A program made the translations under genes and the position numbers. The notes below the pieces were generated by a model. That model was not told where the DNA came from. It ran no database searches and worked only from the letters and a program-made list of their open reading frames with translations. From positions 3,579,501 to 3,643,500 of the forward strand of contig NZ_CP086136.1 of NCBI RefSeq assembly GCF_017565645.3: a stretch of 64,000 bases of DNA, written 5' to 3'. Source of the DNA: Bradyrhizobium barranii subsp. barranii (GTDB lineage: Bacteria; Pseudomonadota; Alphaproteobacteria; Rhizobiales; Xanthobacteraceae). Positions within the stretch are counted from its first letter, which is position 1. Each line of letters starts with the position of its first letter. Of this stretch, positions 16,638-25,441 are shown one piece after another.

Positions 16638-18080
16638 TTAGGCGGCGCGCGGGGCTTTCTTCTGCAAACCGGCGGCAATCTTCAGGTCTTCGACAAAGCG
16701 CTGATATTCCAGCACTTTGGCTTCCGGATCGGGCAGTCGCAGCAGATAGGACGGGTGCACTGTCACCAGCGCCTTGCGCCCGTCGGGCAGGTCTATGAGC
16801 CGGCCACGGGTCTTGCCGATCGGGGTGATCTTGCCGAACACGCTCTGCGCGGCGGTGGCGCCCATTGCCACGATGAGCTCGGGCTGGATTACCGAAACTT
16901 CCCGCTCGTACCATTGCCGGCACGCCCGGATCTCCGGCGTCGCCGGCTTCTGGTGCAGACGGATCTTTCCGCGCGGCACGAATTTGAAGTGCTTGACCGC
17001 GTTGGTGACGTAGACCTTGTTGCGGTCGACGCCGGCTTCCTGAAGCGCACGGTCGAGCATCTGGCCGGCCGGGCCGACGAAGGGGTGGCCGGCGAGGTCT
17101 TCCTTGTCGCCGGGCTGCTCGCCGACCAGCATGATGGTCGCGTCTTTCGGGCCCTCGCCGAACACGGTCTGCGTCGCGTCCTTGTAGAGCGGGCAGGCGC
17201 GGCAATGCGCGGCCTCCTCGCGGAGCGCTTCGAGATCGTCGGCAGCCAGCTTGCGTGGCATCGGAGCCTCCGGCCGCTTCTGGGGCTTGTGCGGATCGGT
17301 TGCGGCATTGGCGATCATGGCGCCGGTCATGCGCTCGGCGTCCTCGATCAAGGGCTTAATGATCGACGCCTCGGGCAGGTTCCTCCAGTATTTCTTCGGC
17401 ATCTCCGTCTGCATTGCCTTCACCTTCAGCCGCGCCGGATTGAAGATGCTGGCGTAGTAGCGCCGCCAGGTTTCCTCCAACCGGTCTTCGCCGGGTGCTT
17501 CGTTCTTGCTCACGCCCGACGTGAACGAGAGCGCGTGGCCGTCCCAATGCGCACACAGATCGGGTGTCAGGATCGACCAGGGCATGTCGGCGAAGCGCTT
17601 GGCAAAGAACGGCGCGGCAAGCTCGACGATGTGATGCTCCGGCTCGAACCAGGCGACGTAATGCGCCGCGCGCTCGCGTCCGATCTCGCGGAAGCGCACG
17701 AAGGCATGCATCTTGTGCTCGTCGCGATGGACTGCTCTTGCCATGGCGGTGACTTGCGCGACATCGGGATCGGTCGCGACCTCGATGAGATCGTGATTGT
17801 CTTTCAAGCGCCAGAGCAGGCGATAGAGGATCGCAAAGCGCTCGCCGTCGCGATGCAGGATCGCGGCCTTGGCGAGCTCGACGAATTTTGCCGAGACGTT
17901 GAAGGTGCCGTCGTTCACCTCAAATATCGGAGACGGCGCGGGCGGTGCGAACAGCTCGGCTTCGCCGCCTTGTACGGTCCAGGTGGCATCGGTTGGCGGC
18001 ACATGATGCAGCACGAGCGACCGCGCGGCTTTGCGCCAGCCGTCGAAATCGGTTTCGGTGTCGAGGGTGATGTACTGCAT
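16638..18080 (-). CDS. UdgX-family uracil-DNA-binding protein fused to a DUF4130 domain
   Basis: 480 aa in two parts. Residues 1 to about 240 match the DUF4130 'probable DNA metabolism' domain; residues about 285-475 form a UDG-superfamily domain with CRACPLY and a later Cys for the [4Fe-4S] cluster, motif GEQPGD, and the KxRxH loop ending at H376 (KIRLHQKP). In characterised UdgX proteins the His of that loop (KRRIH) forms a covalent bond to the uracil-site deoxyribose, trapping the DNA. The start codon shares its A with the stop of the radical SAM gene, so the two are coupled. It reads away from the SOS box shared with imuA. Confidence 0.9.
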   Translation of the reverse strand: MQYITLDTETDFDGWRKAARSLVLHHVPPTDATWTVQGGEAELFAPPAPSPIFEVNDGTFNVSAKFVELAKAAILHRDGERFAILYRLLWRLKDNHDLIEVATDPDVAQVTAMARAVHRDEHKMHAFVRFREIGRERAAHYVAWFEPEHHIVELAAPFFAKRFADMPWSILTPDLCAHWDGHALSFTSGVSKNEAPGEDRLEETWRRYYASIFNPARLKVKAMQTEMPKKYWRNLPEASIIKPLIEDAERMTGAMIANAATDPHKPQKRPEAPMPRKLAADDLEALREEAAHCRACPLYKDATQTVFGEGPKDATIMLVGEQPGDKEDLAGHPFVGPAGQMLDRALQEAGVDRNKVYVTNAVKHFKFVPRGKIRLHQKPATPEIRACRQWYEREVSVIQPELIVAMGATAAQSVFGKITPIGKTRGRLIDLPDGRKALVTVHPSYLLRLPDPEAKVLEYQRFVEDLKIAAGLQKKAPRAA

Positions 18081-19315
18081 CAGAAGCCAAACCCCAATTG
18101 TGTTGCCTTCGGCTTGAACCGTTCGATCAGCCGCGCCTCGTCGAGGCGGTGCGGCGCGGGGCGGTGATCGCTGAGGACGATGAAAGGCAGCGCCTTGTTG
18201 CGAGGCACGTGCAGCCGCGCGAGATCGGAGAGGCGGATCGTGGTGGTGCGCCGCGTCGCGATGATGCGTTCGACCGCCTTGGTGCCGAAGCCGGGCACGC
18301 GCAACAGCTCCTCGCGGCTGGCGCGGTTGACGTCGAGCGGGAAGCGGTCGCGATGGCGCAGCGCCCAGGCGAGCTTCGGATCGATGTCGAGCGGCAGCAT
18401 CGCGCTGTCGTCAACGATCTCCGCAACGTCGAAACCGTAGAACCGCATCAGCCAGTCGGCCTGGTAGAGCCGGTGCTCGCGCAGCAGCGGCGGCTGTACC
18501 AGAGGCAAAGCGCGGCTGGCATCGGGGATCGGGCTGAAGGCGGAGTAATAGACGCGCCGCAGCCTGTAGGAGCCATAGAGATTGGCACTGGTGTGCAGGA
18601 TGGTGTGATCAGAGGCCGTGTCGGCGCCGACGATCATCTGTGTGCTCTGTCCGGCGGGCGCGAAGCGCTGCGGCCTCGCCTTCGTCTTTGTGCTGCGGTT
18701 TTCCTCGGCCTCGTCGAGCTTCAGCCGCAGCCGGCCCATGGTGCGGCGGATCGCGCGCACATCCTTTTCCGGTGCGTATTGCTGCAGGCTCGTCTCCTCA
18801 GGCATCTCGATGTTGATGGAGAGACGGTCGGCATATTTGCCGGCTTCCGCGATCAGCGCATCGTCGGCCTCGGGAATGGTCTTGAGATGGATGTAGCCGC
18901 GGAAGTGATGCTCCTCGCGCAGTTTGCGCGCGACGCTGACCACCTGCTCCATGGTGTAGTCGGGGCTGCGGATGATGCCGGAGGAGAGAAACAGGCCCTC
19001 GATGTAATTGCGCCGGTAGAAGTCGAGCGTGAGCTTGACCACCTCGTCGATGGTGAAGCGGGCACGCGGCACGTTGGAGGAGGCGCGGTTGACGCAATAA
19101 AGGCAGTCGTAGTTGCAGGCGTTGGTCAGGAGCACTTTGAGCAGCGAGATGCAGCGTCCGTCCGGCGCGTAGGAATGGCAGATGCCCATGCCCGGCGCGG
19201 TCGAGCCCATGCCCTTGCCATCGCTGGAATCCCGCTTCTCGGTGCCGCTGGAGGCGCACGACGCGTCGTATTTGGCGGCATCAGCCAGAATCTCCAGCTT
19301 GCGTTGTACGTCCAT
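18080..19315 (-). CDS. Putative DNA modification/repair radical SAM protein (UDG-linked family)
   Basis: The start at 19315 (MDVQRKLEILADAAKYD) has AAGGGA about 8 bases upstream; the open frame to 19534 crosses the promoter and is rejected. The 411-aa protein has the radical SAM cluster C67-x3-C71-x2-C74 (CNYDCLYC) and ends with a helix-hairpin-helix (LLRVPGFGTKAVERIIATRR), a DNA-binding motif rare in radical SAM enzymes. It matches the family known only by its link to UDG-like genes; the reaction is unknown. It is the first gene of the leftward SOS-linked pair. Confidence 0.9.
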   Translation of the reverse strand: MDVQRKLEILADAAKYDASCASSGTEKRDSSDGKGMGSTAPGMGICHSYAPDGRCISLLKVLLTNACNYDCLYCVNRASSNVPRARFTIDEVVKLTLDFYRRNYIEGLFLSSGIIRSPDYTMEQVVSVARKLREEHHFRGYIHLKTIPEADDALIAEAGKYADRLSINIEMPEETSLQQYAPEKDVRAIRRTMGRLRLKLDEAEENRSTKTKARPQRFAPAGQSTQMIVGADTASDHTILHTSANLYGSYRLRRVYYSAFSPIPDASRALPLVQPPLLREHRLYQADWLMRFYGFDVAEIVDDSAMLPLDIDPKLAWALRHRDRFPLDVNRASREELLRVPGFGTKAVERIIATRRTTTIRLSDLARLHVPRNKALPFIVLSDHRPAPHRLDEARLIERFKPKATQLGFGF

Positions 19316-19397
19316 CGTGGAATCCCTTTGATTCAGCTTACGAATCCGGATGAGCACCAATTCGATTGACTCCCCGGCCGCTGTTAGCTTTATATTA

Positions 19398-19412
19398 GAA
19401 CATATCATGAAC
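19398..19412. promoter_or_regulatory. LexA (SOS) box between the radical SAM and imuA genes
   Basis: GAAC-ATATCAT-GAAC is a perfect match to the alphaproteobacterial LexA site GAAC-N7-GAAC. It lies 83 bp before the radical SAM start and 67 bp before imuA, in the single intergenic region that must serve both directions. Confidence 0.88.
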
Positions 19413-19427
19413 AAATGAGCCAGCCGC

Positions 19428-19449
19428 AGGTTCTTATTTTTGAGAACCT
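19428..19449. promoter_or_regulatory. Inverted repeat in the imuA leader
   Basis: AGGTTCT and AGAACCT form 7-base arms around an 8-base T-rich loop, 30 bases before the imuA ATG. The spacing does not fit LexA. It could be an RNA hairpin in the leader or a second protein site. Confidence 0.4.
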
Positions 19450-19478
19450 CGGCAATCACCTCTGAAGGAGCGGCGTAT

Positions 19479-20261
19479 ATGAGCGGCGCACGGATGAACG
19501 CGCTTGCGACCTTGCGCGGCCAGATCGAGCGCATCGAGACGGCGGAGGTCGTGCATCAGCACGATCGCGTCGCGCTCGGCCACGGCGAGGTCGACAGCGC
19601 GCTGAAGGGCGGGCTCGCGCGCGCGGTGATCCACGAGGTGTTTTGCGAGGGTCGGCAGGGAACCGCCGCGACGGGTTTTGTCATGGGGCTTGCGGGGCGT
19701 GTCTCGCGGCGCCGGCCGCTGCTGTGGGTGCGGCAGGATTTTTCGGAACTCGAGACCGGCGCGCTGTCGATGAGCGGGCTTGCCGAGATCGGTCTCGATC
19801 CGCGCCGCGTGGTGATGGTGCGCGCCGCCGATGTCGAGAGCGCGTTGCGGACCTCGGCCGATGCGCTCGCCTGCGACGCACTCGGCGCCGTCGTGCTCGA
19901 GCTCTGGGGTGAGACGCGGCAGTTCGATCTCGTGGCGAGCCGCAAGCTGACGCTGGCCGCGCAATCGTCCGGCGTCACCGGCCTGATGTTGCGGATGGCC
20001 GCGCAGCCGCTGCCCTCGACCGCGGAGACGCGATGGATGCTGCGCGCGGCGCATTCGCCGCCGGGCCCGGCATGGAGTGCCTGGGGCGCGCCGCGCTTCG
20101 ATGCGGAGCTCTTGCGCAATCGTCATGGCCCGTGCGGCCGGTGGATCATGGAATGGAAATGTGATGAGTGCCAGTTCTCTGAACCGTCGACGTATCCTCA
20201 GCCTGTGGCTGCCGCGCCTGCCCATCGATCGGATTCAGCGGTTCTTCGGCGCGCTGGGTAA
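19479..20261 (+). CDS. imuA: ImuA, mutasome accessory protein
   Basis: ImuA works with ImuB and DnaE2 in SOS-induced translesion synthesis and mutagenesis. The ATG at 19479 (MSGARMNALATLRG) has AAGGAG about 9 bases before it. The 260-aa product has the RecA/SulA-like core seen in ImuA: EVDSALKGGLARAVIHEVF, then a degenerate P-loop region and LLWVRQD. The 3' end overlaps imuB by 98 bases in another frame; the tail (RNRHGPCGRWIMEWKCDEC) is family-like, so the long overlap is real. First gene of the imuA-imuB-dnaE2 operon under the SOS box. Confidence 0.92.
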   Translation: MSGARMNALATLRGQIERIETAEVVHQHDRVALGHGEVDSALKGGLARAVIHEVFCEGRQGTAATGFVMGLAGRVSRRRPLLWVRQDFSELETGALSMSGLAEIGLDPRRVVMVRAADVESALRTSADALACDALGAVVLELWGETRQFDLVASRKLTLAAQSSGVTGLMLRMAAQPLPSTAETRWMLRAAHSPPGPAWSAWGAPRFDAELLRNRHGPCGRWIMEWKCDECQFSEPSTYPQPVAAAPAHRSDSAVLRRAG

Positions 20262-21750
20262 GACCAATGATCCGAGCATCGTTGTCATCAAGGACAACAA
20301 TGCGCTGGTGATCCATGCGCTGGACGAAGCCGCCGAGCGCCTCGGCTTGTATATCGGCCAGCCCCTGGCCAATGCGCGGGCGATGTGTCCGGACTTGAAA
20401 GTGTTCGACGCCGATGTCGTGGCCGATGCGAAGACGCTCAGCGACGTCGCCGACTGGTGCGACCGCTTCACGCCGCTGGTGGCGCTCGATCCGCCGCACG
20501 GGCTGTTTCTGGACATCACCGGCTGCGCGCATCTGTTCGGCGGCGAGGCTGCGTTGTTGCAGACCTTCGTCCGCGCGCTCGCCCGTCAGGGTTTTGCCGT
20601 CAGCGCGGCGATCGCCGGCACCTCGGTCTGCGCGCGCACGCTGACGCGGCAGGCCTCCGGCACCATCGTCGCCGATGGCGGGGAGGCGGCGGCGATCAGC
20701 CGGCTGCCGGTATCCGCGCTCGGTGCGGGCGAGGCCATCACCACTGGTCTGCGCCGCGCCGGCTTGAAAACCATCGGCGATGTCGCCTCGCGCGAGCCGC
20801 ATGAGATCACGGCGCGGTTCGGCGCGCGGTTCTCCACGCTGCTCGCGCATGCGCAGGGGCATGGCGATGCCCCGATCAATCCGCGCAAACCGCTGCCGGA
20901 TTACATCGTGGAGAAGCGCTTCGCCGAACCGATCGCCACCGACACCATGATCGCGATGACGCTGTCGCGGCTCGCCGATACGCTGATCGCGTCCATGGAG
21001 AAGCAGGGCAAGGGCGCGCGGCGGCTGGAAGCCGCCTTCTTTCGTACCGACGGCGTGGTGCGCGCGATCATGGTCGAGACCGGGCGGCCTGTGACGCAAA
21101 GCAAAGTCATCGACCGGCTGTTCCGCGAGCGCCTCGATGCGCTCGCCGATCCGCTGGATCCCGGCTTCGGCTTTGACATGGTGCGGCTGTCGGCGAGCCG
21201 CACCGAGATCGTGGTGCAGGAGCAGCGCGATCTCGACGCCCATGTCCACGACAATGACGAGCTCGCCGCGCTGATCGACCGCATCGCCGCGCGCATCGGC
21301 GGAAAGCGCGTCGTCGTGCATTTGCCTGAGGATACCCATATCCCGGAATGTGCGGTGCTGGCCGCGCCTGCCCAGCACCATCTCGCCGTGGCCATGCAGG
21401 CCGAATGGCCGGCGCGCGCCGAGAGTGAGCCGCCGCTGCGCCCCCTGCGGCTGTTCGACAGACCGGAGCCGATCAAGGTGCCGTTCGCGACCGTGCCGGA
21501 CGGCCCGCCGCATCAGTTCACCTGGCGGCGCGCGCTGCATGCGGTCGTGCGGGTGGAAGGGCCCGAGCGTATCGCGATGGAATGGTGGCGGCAGGACGGC
21601 AAGCAATTGACGCGGGATTATTTCCGTATCGAAGATGCCGAAGGCCTGCGCTTCTGGATCTTTCGCGACGGTCTTTACGAAGGAGAGGTGTTCGACGACG
21701 AAGGCAAACCCATTCCTCCCAACTGGTATGTGCACGGTCTCTTCGCATGA
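20164..21750 (+). CDS. imuB: ImuB, inactive Y-family polymerase homologue
   Basis: ImuB is a Y-family DNA polymerase relative that lacks the catalytic acidic residues and acts as the hub joining DnaE2, ImuA and the beta clamp. The start at 20164 (MSASSLNRRRILSLWLPRLP) is chosen by family likeness; the 5' extension lies inside imuA. The product is 528 aa. The IMS fold is seen from about residue 12, with LGLYIGQPLANARAMCP and PHGLFLDITGCAHLFGG, followed by a helix-hairpin-helix-like thumb and a C-terminal extension. It overlaps dnaE2 by 4 bases (ATGA). Confidence 0.93.
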   Translation: MSASSLNRRRILSLWLPRLPIDRIQRFFGALGKTNDPSIVVIKDNNALVIHALDEAAERLGLYIGQPLANARAMCPDLKVFDADVVADAKTLSDVADWCDRFTPLVALDPPHGLFLDITGCAHLFGGEAALLQTFVRALARQGFAVSAAIAGTSVCARTLTRQASGTIVADGGEAAAISRLPVSALGAGEAITTGLRRAGLKTIGDVASREPHEITARFGARFSTLLAHAQGHGDAPINPRKPLPDYIVEKRFAEPIATDTMIAMTLSRLADTLIASMEKQGKGARRLEAAFFRTDGVVRAIMVETGRPVTQSKVIDRLFRERLDALADPLDPGFGFDMVRLSASRTEIVVQEQRDLDAHVHDNDELAALIDRIAARIGGKRVVVHLPEDTHIPECAVLAAPAQHHLAVAMQAEWPARAESEPPLRPLRLFDRPEPIKVPFATVPDGPPHQFTWRRALHAVVRVEGPERIAMEWWRQDGKQLTRDYFRIEDAEGLRFWIFRDGLYEGEVFDDEGKPIPPNWYVHGLFA

Positions 21751-24700
21751 CCACGCCCGCTTATGCCGAGATCGGCATCACCACCAATTTCTCCTTCCTG
21801 CGCGGCGGCTCGGATCCGCGCGCCTATGTGCATCAGGCGAGCATCCTCGGCATTCCCGTGATCGGCATTGCCGACCACAACACGCTCGCCGGCGTCGTGC
21901 GCGCCTACAAGGAGCTCGACAATGACAAGGTGCTGCACAAGCCGAAATTGCTGATCGGCGCGCGCATCGTCTTCATCGACGGCACGCCCGACATTTTTGT
22001 CTATCCGCGCGACCGCGCCGCCTATGGCCGGCTGTGCCAGCTCCTCACCAGGGGCAAGCGCGGCGACGACATCACGCGGATCGAGAAGGGCGAATGCCAT
22101 CTCACTTTTGCCGACCTTCTCGAGTTTTCCGAGGGCCAGCTCCTGGTCCTGACGCTGCCGCATCGCTTCGAGCCCGCGCAGGCGCTGGATGTTCTCGCCA
22201 AGCTCAGGGCGAGCCGCGCCGAGGGCGTGTGGCTGGCGGCGAGCCTGGTCTATCGCGGCGACGACCGCCGCCGCCTGGCGCGGCTCGATGATCTCGCCGC
22301 CAAGGCAAACGTGCCGCTGCTCGCGACCAACGAGGTGCTCTATCACGATCCCGGCCGCCGTCCGCTTCAGGACGTGCTCACCTGCATCCGGGAAAAGACC
22401 ACGATCGAGGCGGTCGGACGGAAGCTCGAAGCCAATGCCGAGCGCTTCCTGAAGACGCCACGCGAAATGTCGCGGCTGTTCCGAGATTTTCCCGAGGCGA
22501 TCGCGGAGACCATGCGCTTTGCGGGCAAGATCGATTTCACGCTCGACCAGCTCAAATACCAGTATCCGGACGAACCGGTGCCGCGGGGCAAGACCGCGCA
22601 AGGACATCTGGAAGACCTGACCTGGGCGGGCGTCGACACATATTTCGGCGGCAACATCGACGACAAGCTGCGCGCGACCCTGATGAAAGAGCTCGCGCTA
22701 ATCGCCGAGCTGAAATACGCGCACTACTTCCTCACCGTGCACGACATCGTACATTATGCGCGCAGCCAGAACATCCTGTGCCAGGGGCGGGGATCGGCGG
22801 CGAACTCAGCGGTCTGCTACGTGCTCGGCATCACCTCCGTTAATCCGACCAGCGTCGATCTCCTGTTCGAGCGCTTCATCTCCAAGGAGCGGCTGGAGCC
22901 GCCTGACATCGACGTCGATTTCGAGCATTCGCGGCGCGAGGAGGTGATGCAATATGTCTATCGCCGCTACGGCCGCCACCGCGCCGCGATCATCGCCACG
23001 ATCATCCATTACCGCCCGCGCAGCGCCATCCGTGACGTCGGCAAGGCGCTGGGCCTGACCGAGGACGTCACCGCGGCGCTTGCCGACACCGTCTGGGGAA
23101 GCTGGGGCAAGGGCCTCAACGACATGCAGGTCAGGCAGGCCGGGCTCGATCCCAACAATCCCATGATCAACCTCGCGGTCGAGCTCGCGACCGAGCTGAT
23201 CGAATTCCCGCGCCATCTCTCCCAGCATGTCGGGGGCTATGTGCTGACGCAGGACCGGCTCGACACCTATGTGCCGATCGGCAACGCCGCGATGGACGAC
23301 CGCACCTTCATCGAGTGGGACAAGGACGACGTCGACGCGCTCAACATGATGAAGGTCGACGTGCTCGCGCTGGGCATGCTGACCTGCATCAGGAAGTGTT
23401 TTGATTTGATCGACCACCACAAGGGCAAGCGCTGGGTGCTGGCGAGTGTCCCTCAGGACGATCCCAAGGTTTACGACATGCTGTGTGCTGGGGAATCCCT
23501 CGGCGTGTTCCAGGTCGAGAGCCGCGCCCAGATGAACATGTTGCCGCGGTTGAAGCCGCGGACCTTCTACGACCTTGTCATCGAAGTCGCGATCGTGCGG
23601 CCCGGACCGATCCAGGGCGACATGGTGCATCCGTATCTGCGACGGCGGAACGGCCAGGAAAAGGTGAGTTATCCCTCGCCATCACCCGAACACGGTCCCG
23701 CGGACGAACTCTACAAGGTGCTGCACAAGACGAAAGGCGTGCCCTTGTTCCAGGAGCAAGCCATGCGCATCGCGATCGAGGCGGCAAAATTCACCTCCGA
23801 GGAGGCTAACGGCCTGCGTCGCTCGATGGCGACCTTCCGCAATGTCGGCACCATCGGCCAGTACGAGGAGAAGCTGATCGGCAACATGGTCGCGCGCGGC
23901 TACGATCCCAACTTCGCCAGAAGCTGCTTTGACCAGATCAAGGGCTTTGGCTCCTACGGTTTTCCAGAGAGCCATGCCGCGAGCTTTGCTCAGCTCGTCT
24001 ACATCTCGTCATGGCTGAAATATCATCACCCCGATGCGTTCTGTTGCGGCCTGTTGAACTCGCAGCCCATGGGCTTTTACGCGCCGGCGCAGATCGTCGG
24101 CGACGCCCGCAAGAACGGCGTCGAGGTGCGCGACATCGACGTATCCCACAGCTTTGCGCAAAACACGCTGGAGAACACCGACGGCAAATACTGCGCCGTG
24201 CGCCTGGGCTTCCGTCAGATCGACGGCTTTCACTGGCTCGATCCCGATGAGGAGTTGCTCAAAGAGGCGCAGGCGAAACGGCAAGGCAAGGTATATGTCA
24301 CTCAGAAAGACTGGGCCGACCTGATCATCGACGCCCGCAATAGCGGTCCCTTCACCTCGCTCGAAGACTTCGCCCGCGACACCGGTCTGCCCAAGCGTGC
24401 GCTGATCCTGCTCGCGGATGCCGACGCCTTCCGCTCGCTCGGCCTCGACCGCCGCGAGGCGCTGTGGCAGGTGCGGCGGCTGCCCGACGACGTGCCGCTG
24501 CCGCTGTTCGAGGCCGCGACCGCGCGCGAGCAGCCGGACGAGCACGCAAAACCATTGCCGGAGATGCCGCGGGCCGAGCAGGTGGTCGCGGACTACCAGA
24601 CCATCCGGCTATCGCTGAAGGGCCATCCGATGGAATTTTTGCGCGAGATGTTCTCGCGCGAGCGTGTGGTGGCCTGCAGGGACATCAGCCATGAGAACGA

Positions 24701-25121
24701 GCGGCGCCGCGTCCGCTGCGCCGGCGTGGTGCTGGTGAGGCAGCGGCCGGGCAGCGCCAGCGGCGTCGTGTTCATGACGCTGGAGGACGAGACCGGCATC
24801 GCCAATGTCGTGGTGTGGCCCAAGATCATGGAGCAGTACCGCAAGGAGGTGATGGGCGCGCGCCTCATCCTGGTCGAGGGCTATATCCAGAGCAGCCCCG
24901 AAAAGGTGACGCATCTCATCGCCCAGCGCATGGTCGACCGCTCGCACGATCTGGTCGGCCTCGCCAACGACGCGCTGAGCCGCAAGCATCCGGTGCCGGC
25001 AGGCGCCGACCTGATCGAGCCCCTCAACGACGATCCCCGCGCCCACGCGGATATGCCGGCGCAAAAAATCCGCCACCCCCGCAACGTCCGCATCCTGCCG
25101 CCATCGCGGGATTTTCATTGA
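21747..25121 (+). CDS. dnaE2: DnaE2, error-prone DNA polymerase III alpha subunit
   Basis: A 1,124-aa C-family polymerase, the catalytic subunit of the ImuABC mutasome. The start at 21747 overlaps the imuB stop and gives the standard N-terminal PHP domain (YAEIGITTNFSFLRGGS, then IADHNTLAG). The palm active site is P386-D-I-D-V-D391, with ARSQNILCQGRGSAANS just before it. The C-terminal OB fold has FMTLEDETG. There is no proofreading exonuclease domain, and translesion synthesis is error-prone. Last gene of the SOS operon. The tail (RKHPVPAGADLIEP to the end) is a short basic extension. Confidence 0.96.
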   Translation: MTTPAYAEIGITTNFSFLRGGSDPRAYVHQASILGIPVIGIADHNTLAGVVRAYKELDNDKVLHKPKLLIGARIVFIDGTPDIFVYPRDRAAYGRLCQLLTRGKRGDDITRIEKGECHLTFADLLEFSEGQLLVLTLPHRFEPAQALDVLAKLRASRAEGVWLAASLVYRGDDRRRLARLDDLAAKANVPLLATNEVLYHDPGRRPLQDVLTCIREKTTIEAVGRKLEANAERFLKTPREMSRLFRDFPEAIAETMRFAGKIDFTLDQLKYQYPDEPVPRGKTAQGHLEDLTWAGVDTYFGGNIDDKLRATLMKELALIAELKYAHYFLTVHDIVHYARSQNILCQGRGSAANSAVCYVLGITSVNPTSVDLLFERFISKERLEPPDIDVDFEHSRREEVMQYVYRRYGRHRAAIIATIIHYRPRSAIRDVGKALGLTEDVTAALADTVWGSWGKGLNDMQVRQAGLDPNNPMINLAVELATELIEFPRHLSQHVGGYVLTQDRLDTYVPIGNAAMDDRTFIEWDKDDVDALNMMKVDVLALGMLTCIRKCFDLIDHHKGKRWVLASVPQDDPKVYDMLCAGESLGVFQVESRAQMNMLPRLKPRTFYDLVIEVAIVRPGPIQGDMVHPYLRRRNGQEKVSYPSPSPEHGPADELYKVLHKTKGVPLFQEQAMRIAIEAAKFTSEEANGLRRSMATFRNVGTIGQYEEKLIGNMVARGYDPNFARSCFDQIKGFGSYGFPESHAASFAQLVYISSWLKYHHPDAFCCGLLNSQPMGFYAPAQIVGDARKNGVEVRDIDVSHSFAQNTLENTDGKYCAVRLGFRQIDGFHWLDPDEELLKEAQAKRQGKVYVTQKDWADLIIDARNSGPFTSLEDFARDTGLPKRALILLADADAFRSLGLDRREALWQVRRLPDDVPLPLFEAATAREQPDEHAKPLPEMPRAEQVVADYQTIRLSLKGHPMEFLREMFSRERVVACRDISHENERRRVRCAGVVLVRQRPGSASGVVFMTLEDETGIANVVVWPKIMEQYRKEVMGARLILVEGYIQSSPEKVTHLIAQRMVDRSHDLVGLANDALSRKHPVPAGADLIEPLNDDPRAHADMPAQKIRHPRNVRILPPSRDFH

Positions 25122-25147
25122 AGATGTGACGCAGAATGCCGCCACAC

Positions 25148-25228
25148 CGTCATTGCGAGCGCAGCGAAGCAATCCAGACTGCCGCCCGTGGAAAGACTCT
25201 GGATTGCTTCGCTGCGCTCGCAATGACG
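25148..25228. repeat. Complete dyad repeat, CGTCATTGCGAGCG family
   Basis: CGTCATTGCGAGCGCAGCG and its inverted partner CGCTGCGCTCGCAATGACG form near-perfect arms of about 30 bp around a 20-base centre. It is the best-preserved of three copies in the window and lies 26 bp after dnaE2, where it could act as a transcript-end hairpin. Confidence 0.9.
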
Positions 25229-25256
25229 AACTTGTTGAGCCGGGCCGTGTCACACT

Positions 25257-25430
25257 CTCGGTGTCATATCCCGCGACCCGGCTACGCCAAGGCTTCGCCG
25301 GGGCTGAGGTCCAGGGCCGCCGAAGCTTTAGCGTAGGCGGCAAGCGGGGTATCCAGTACGCTGCGGCTTCTCGGTTCTAGCCGCGCTGTCTCTGGAATAC
25401 TGGATCGCCCGGTCAAGTCGGGCGATGACA
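25257..25430. repeat. Composite dyad repeat (GGTGTCATA...GGGGTATCCAGTACGC type)
   Basis: The left part (TCTCGGTGTCATATCCCGC to GGGGTATCCAGTACGC) and right part (AATACTGGATCGCCCG to CGGGCGATGACA) match, in reverse order and orientation, the element at 60213-60320. Together with the adjacent repeat at 25148 it fills the 320-bp gap between dnaE2 and the SDR gene; no gene is seen there. Confidence 0.8.
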
Positions 25431-25441
25431 GAGTGCCCGCT

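Noticed and set aside
19428..19449. Second LexA box
   Set aside because: GTTC and GAAC are present but inverted and 10 bases apart, not the GAAC-N7-GAAC direct repeat.
19316..19534. 73-codon N-terminal extension of the radical SAM gene
   Set aside because: It would pass through the SOS box and the divergent promoter; the Met at 19315 has a good ribosome site and family-like N-terminus.
21582..21746. 55-codon N-terminal extension of dnaE2
   Set aside because: It lies within imuB in another frame; the 4-base overlap start at 21747 gives the standard PHP beginning.
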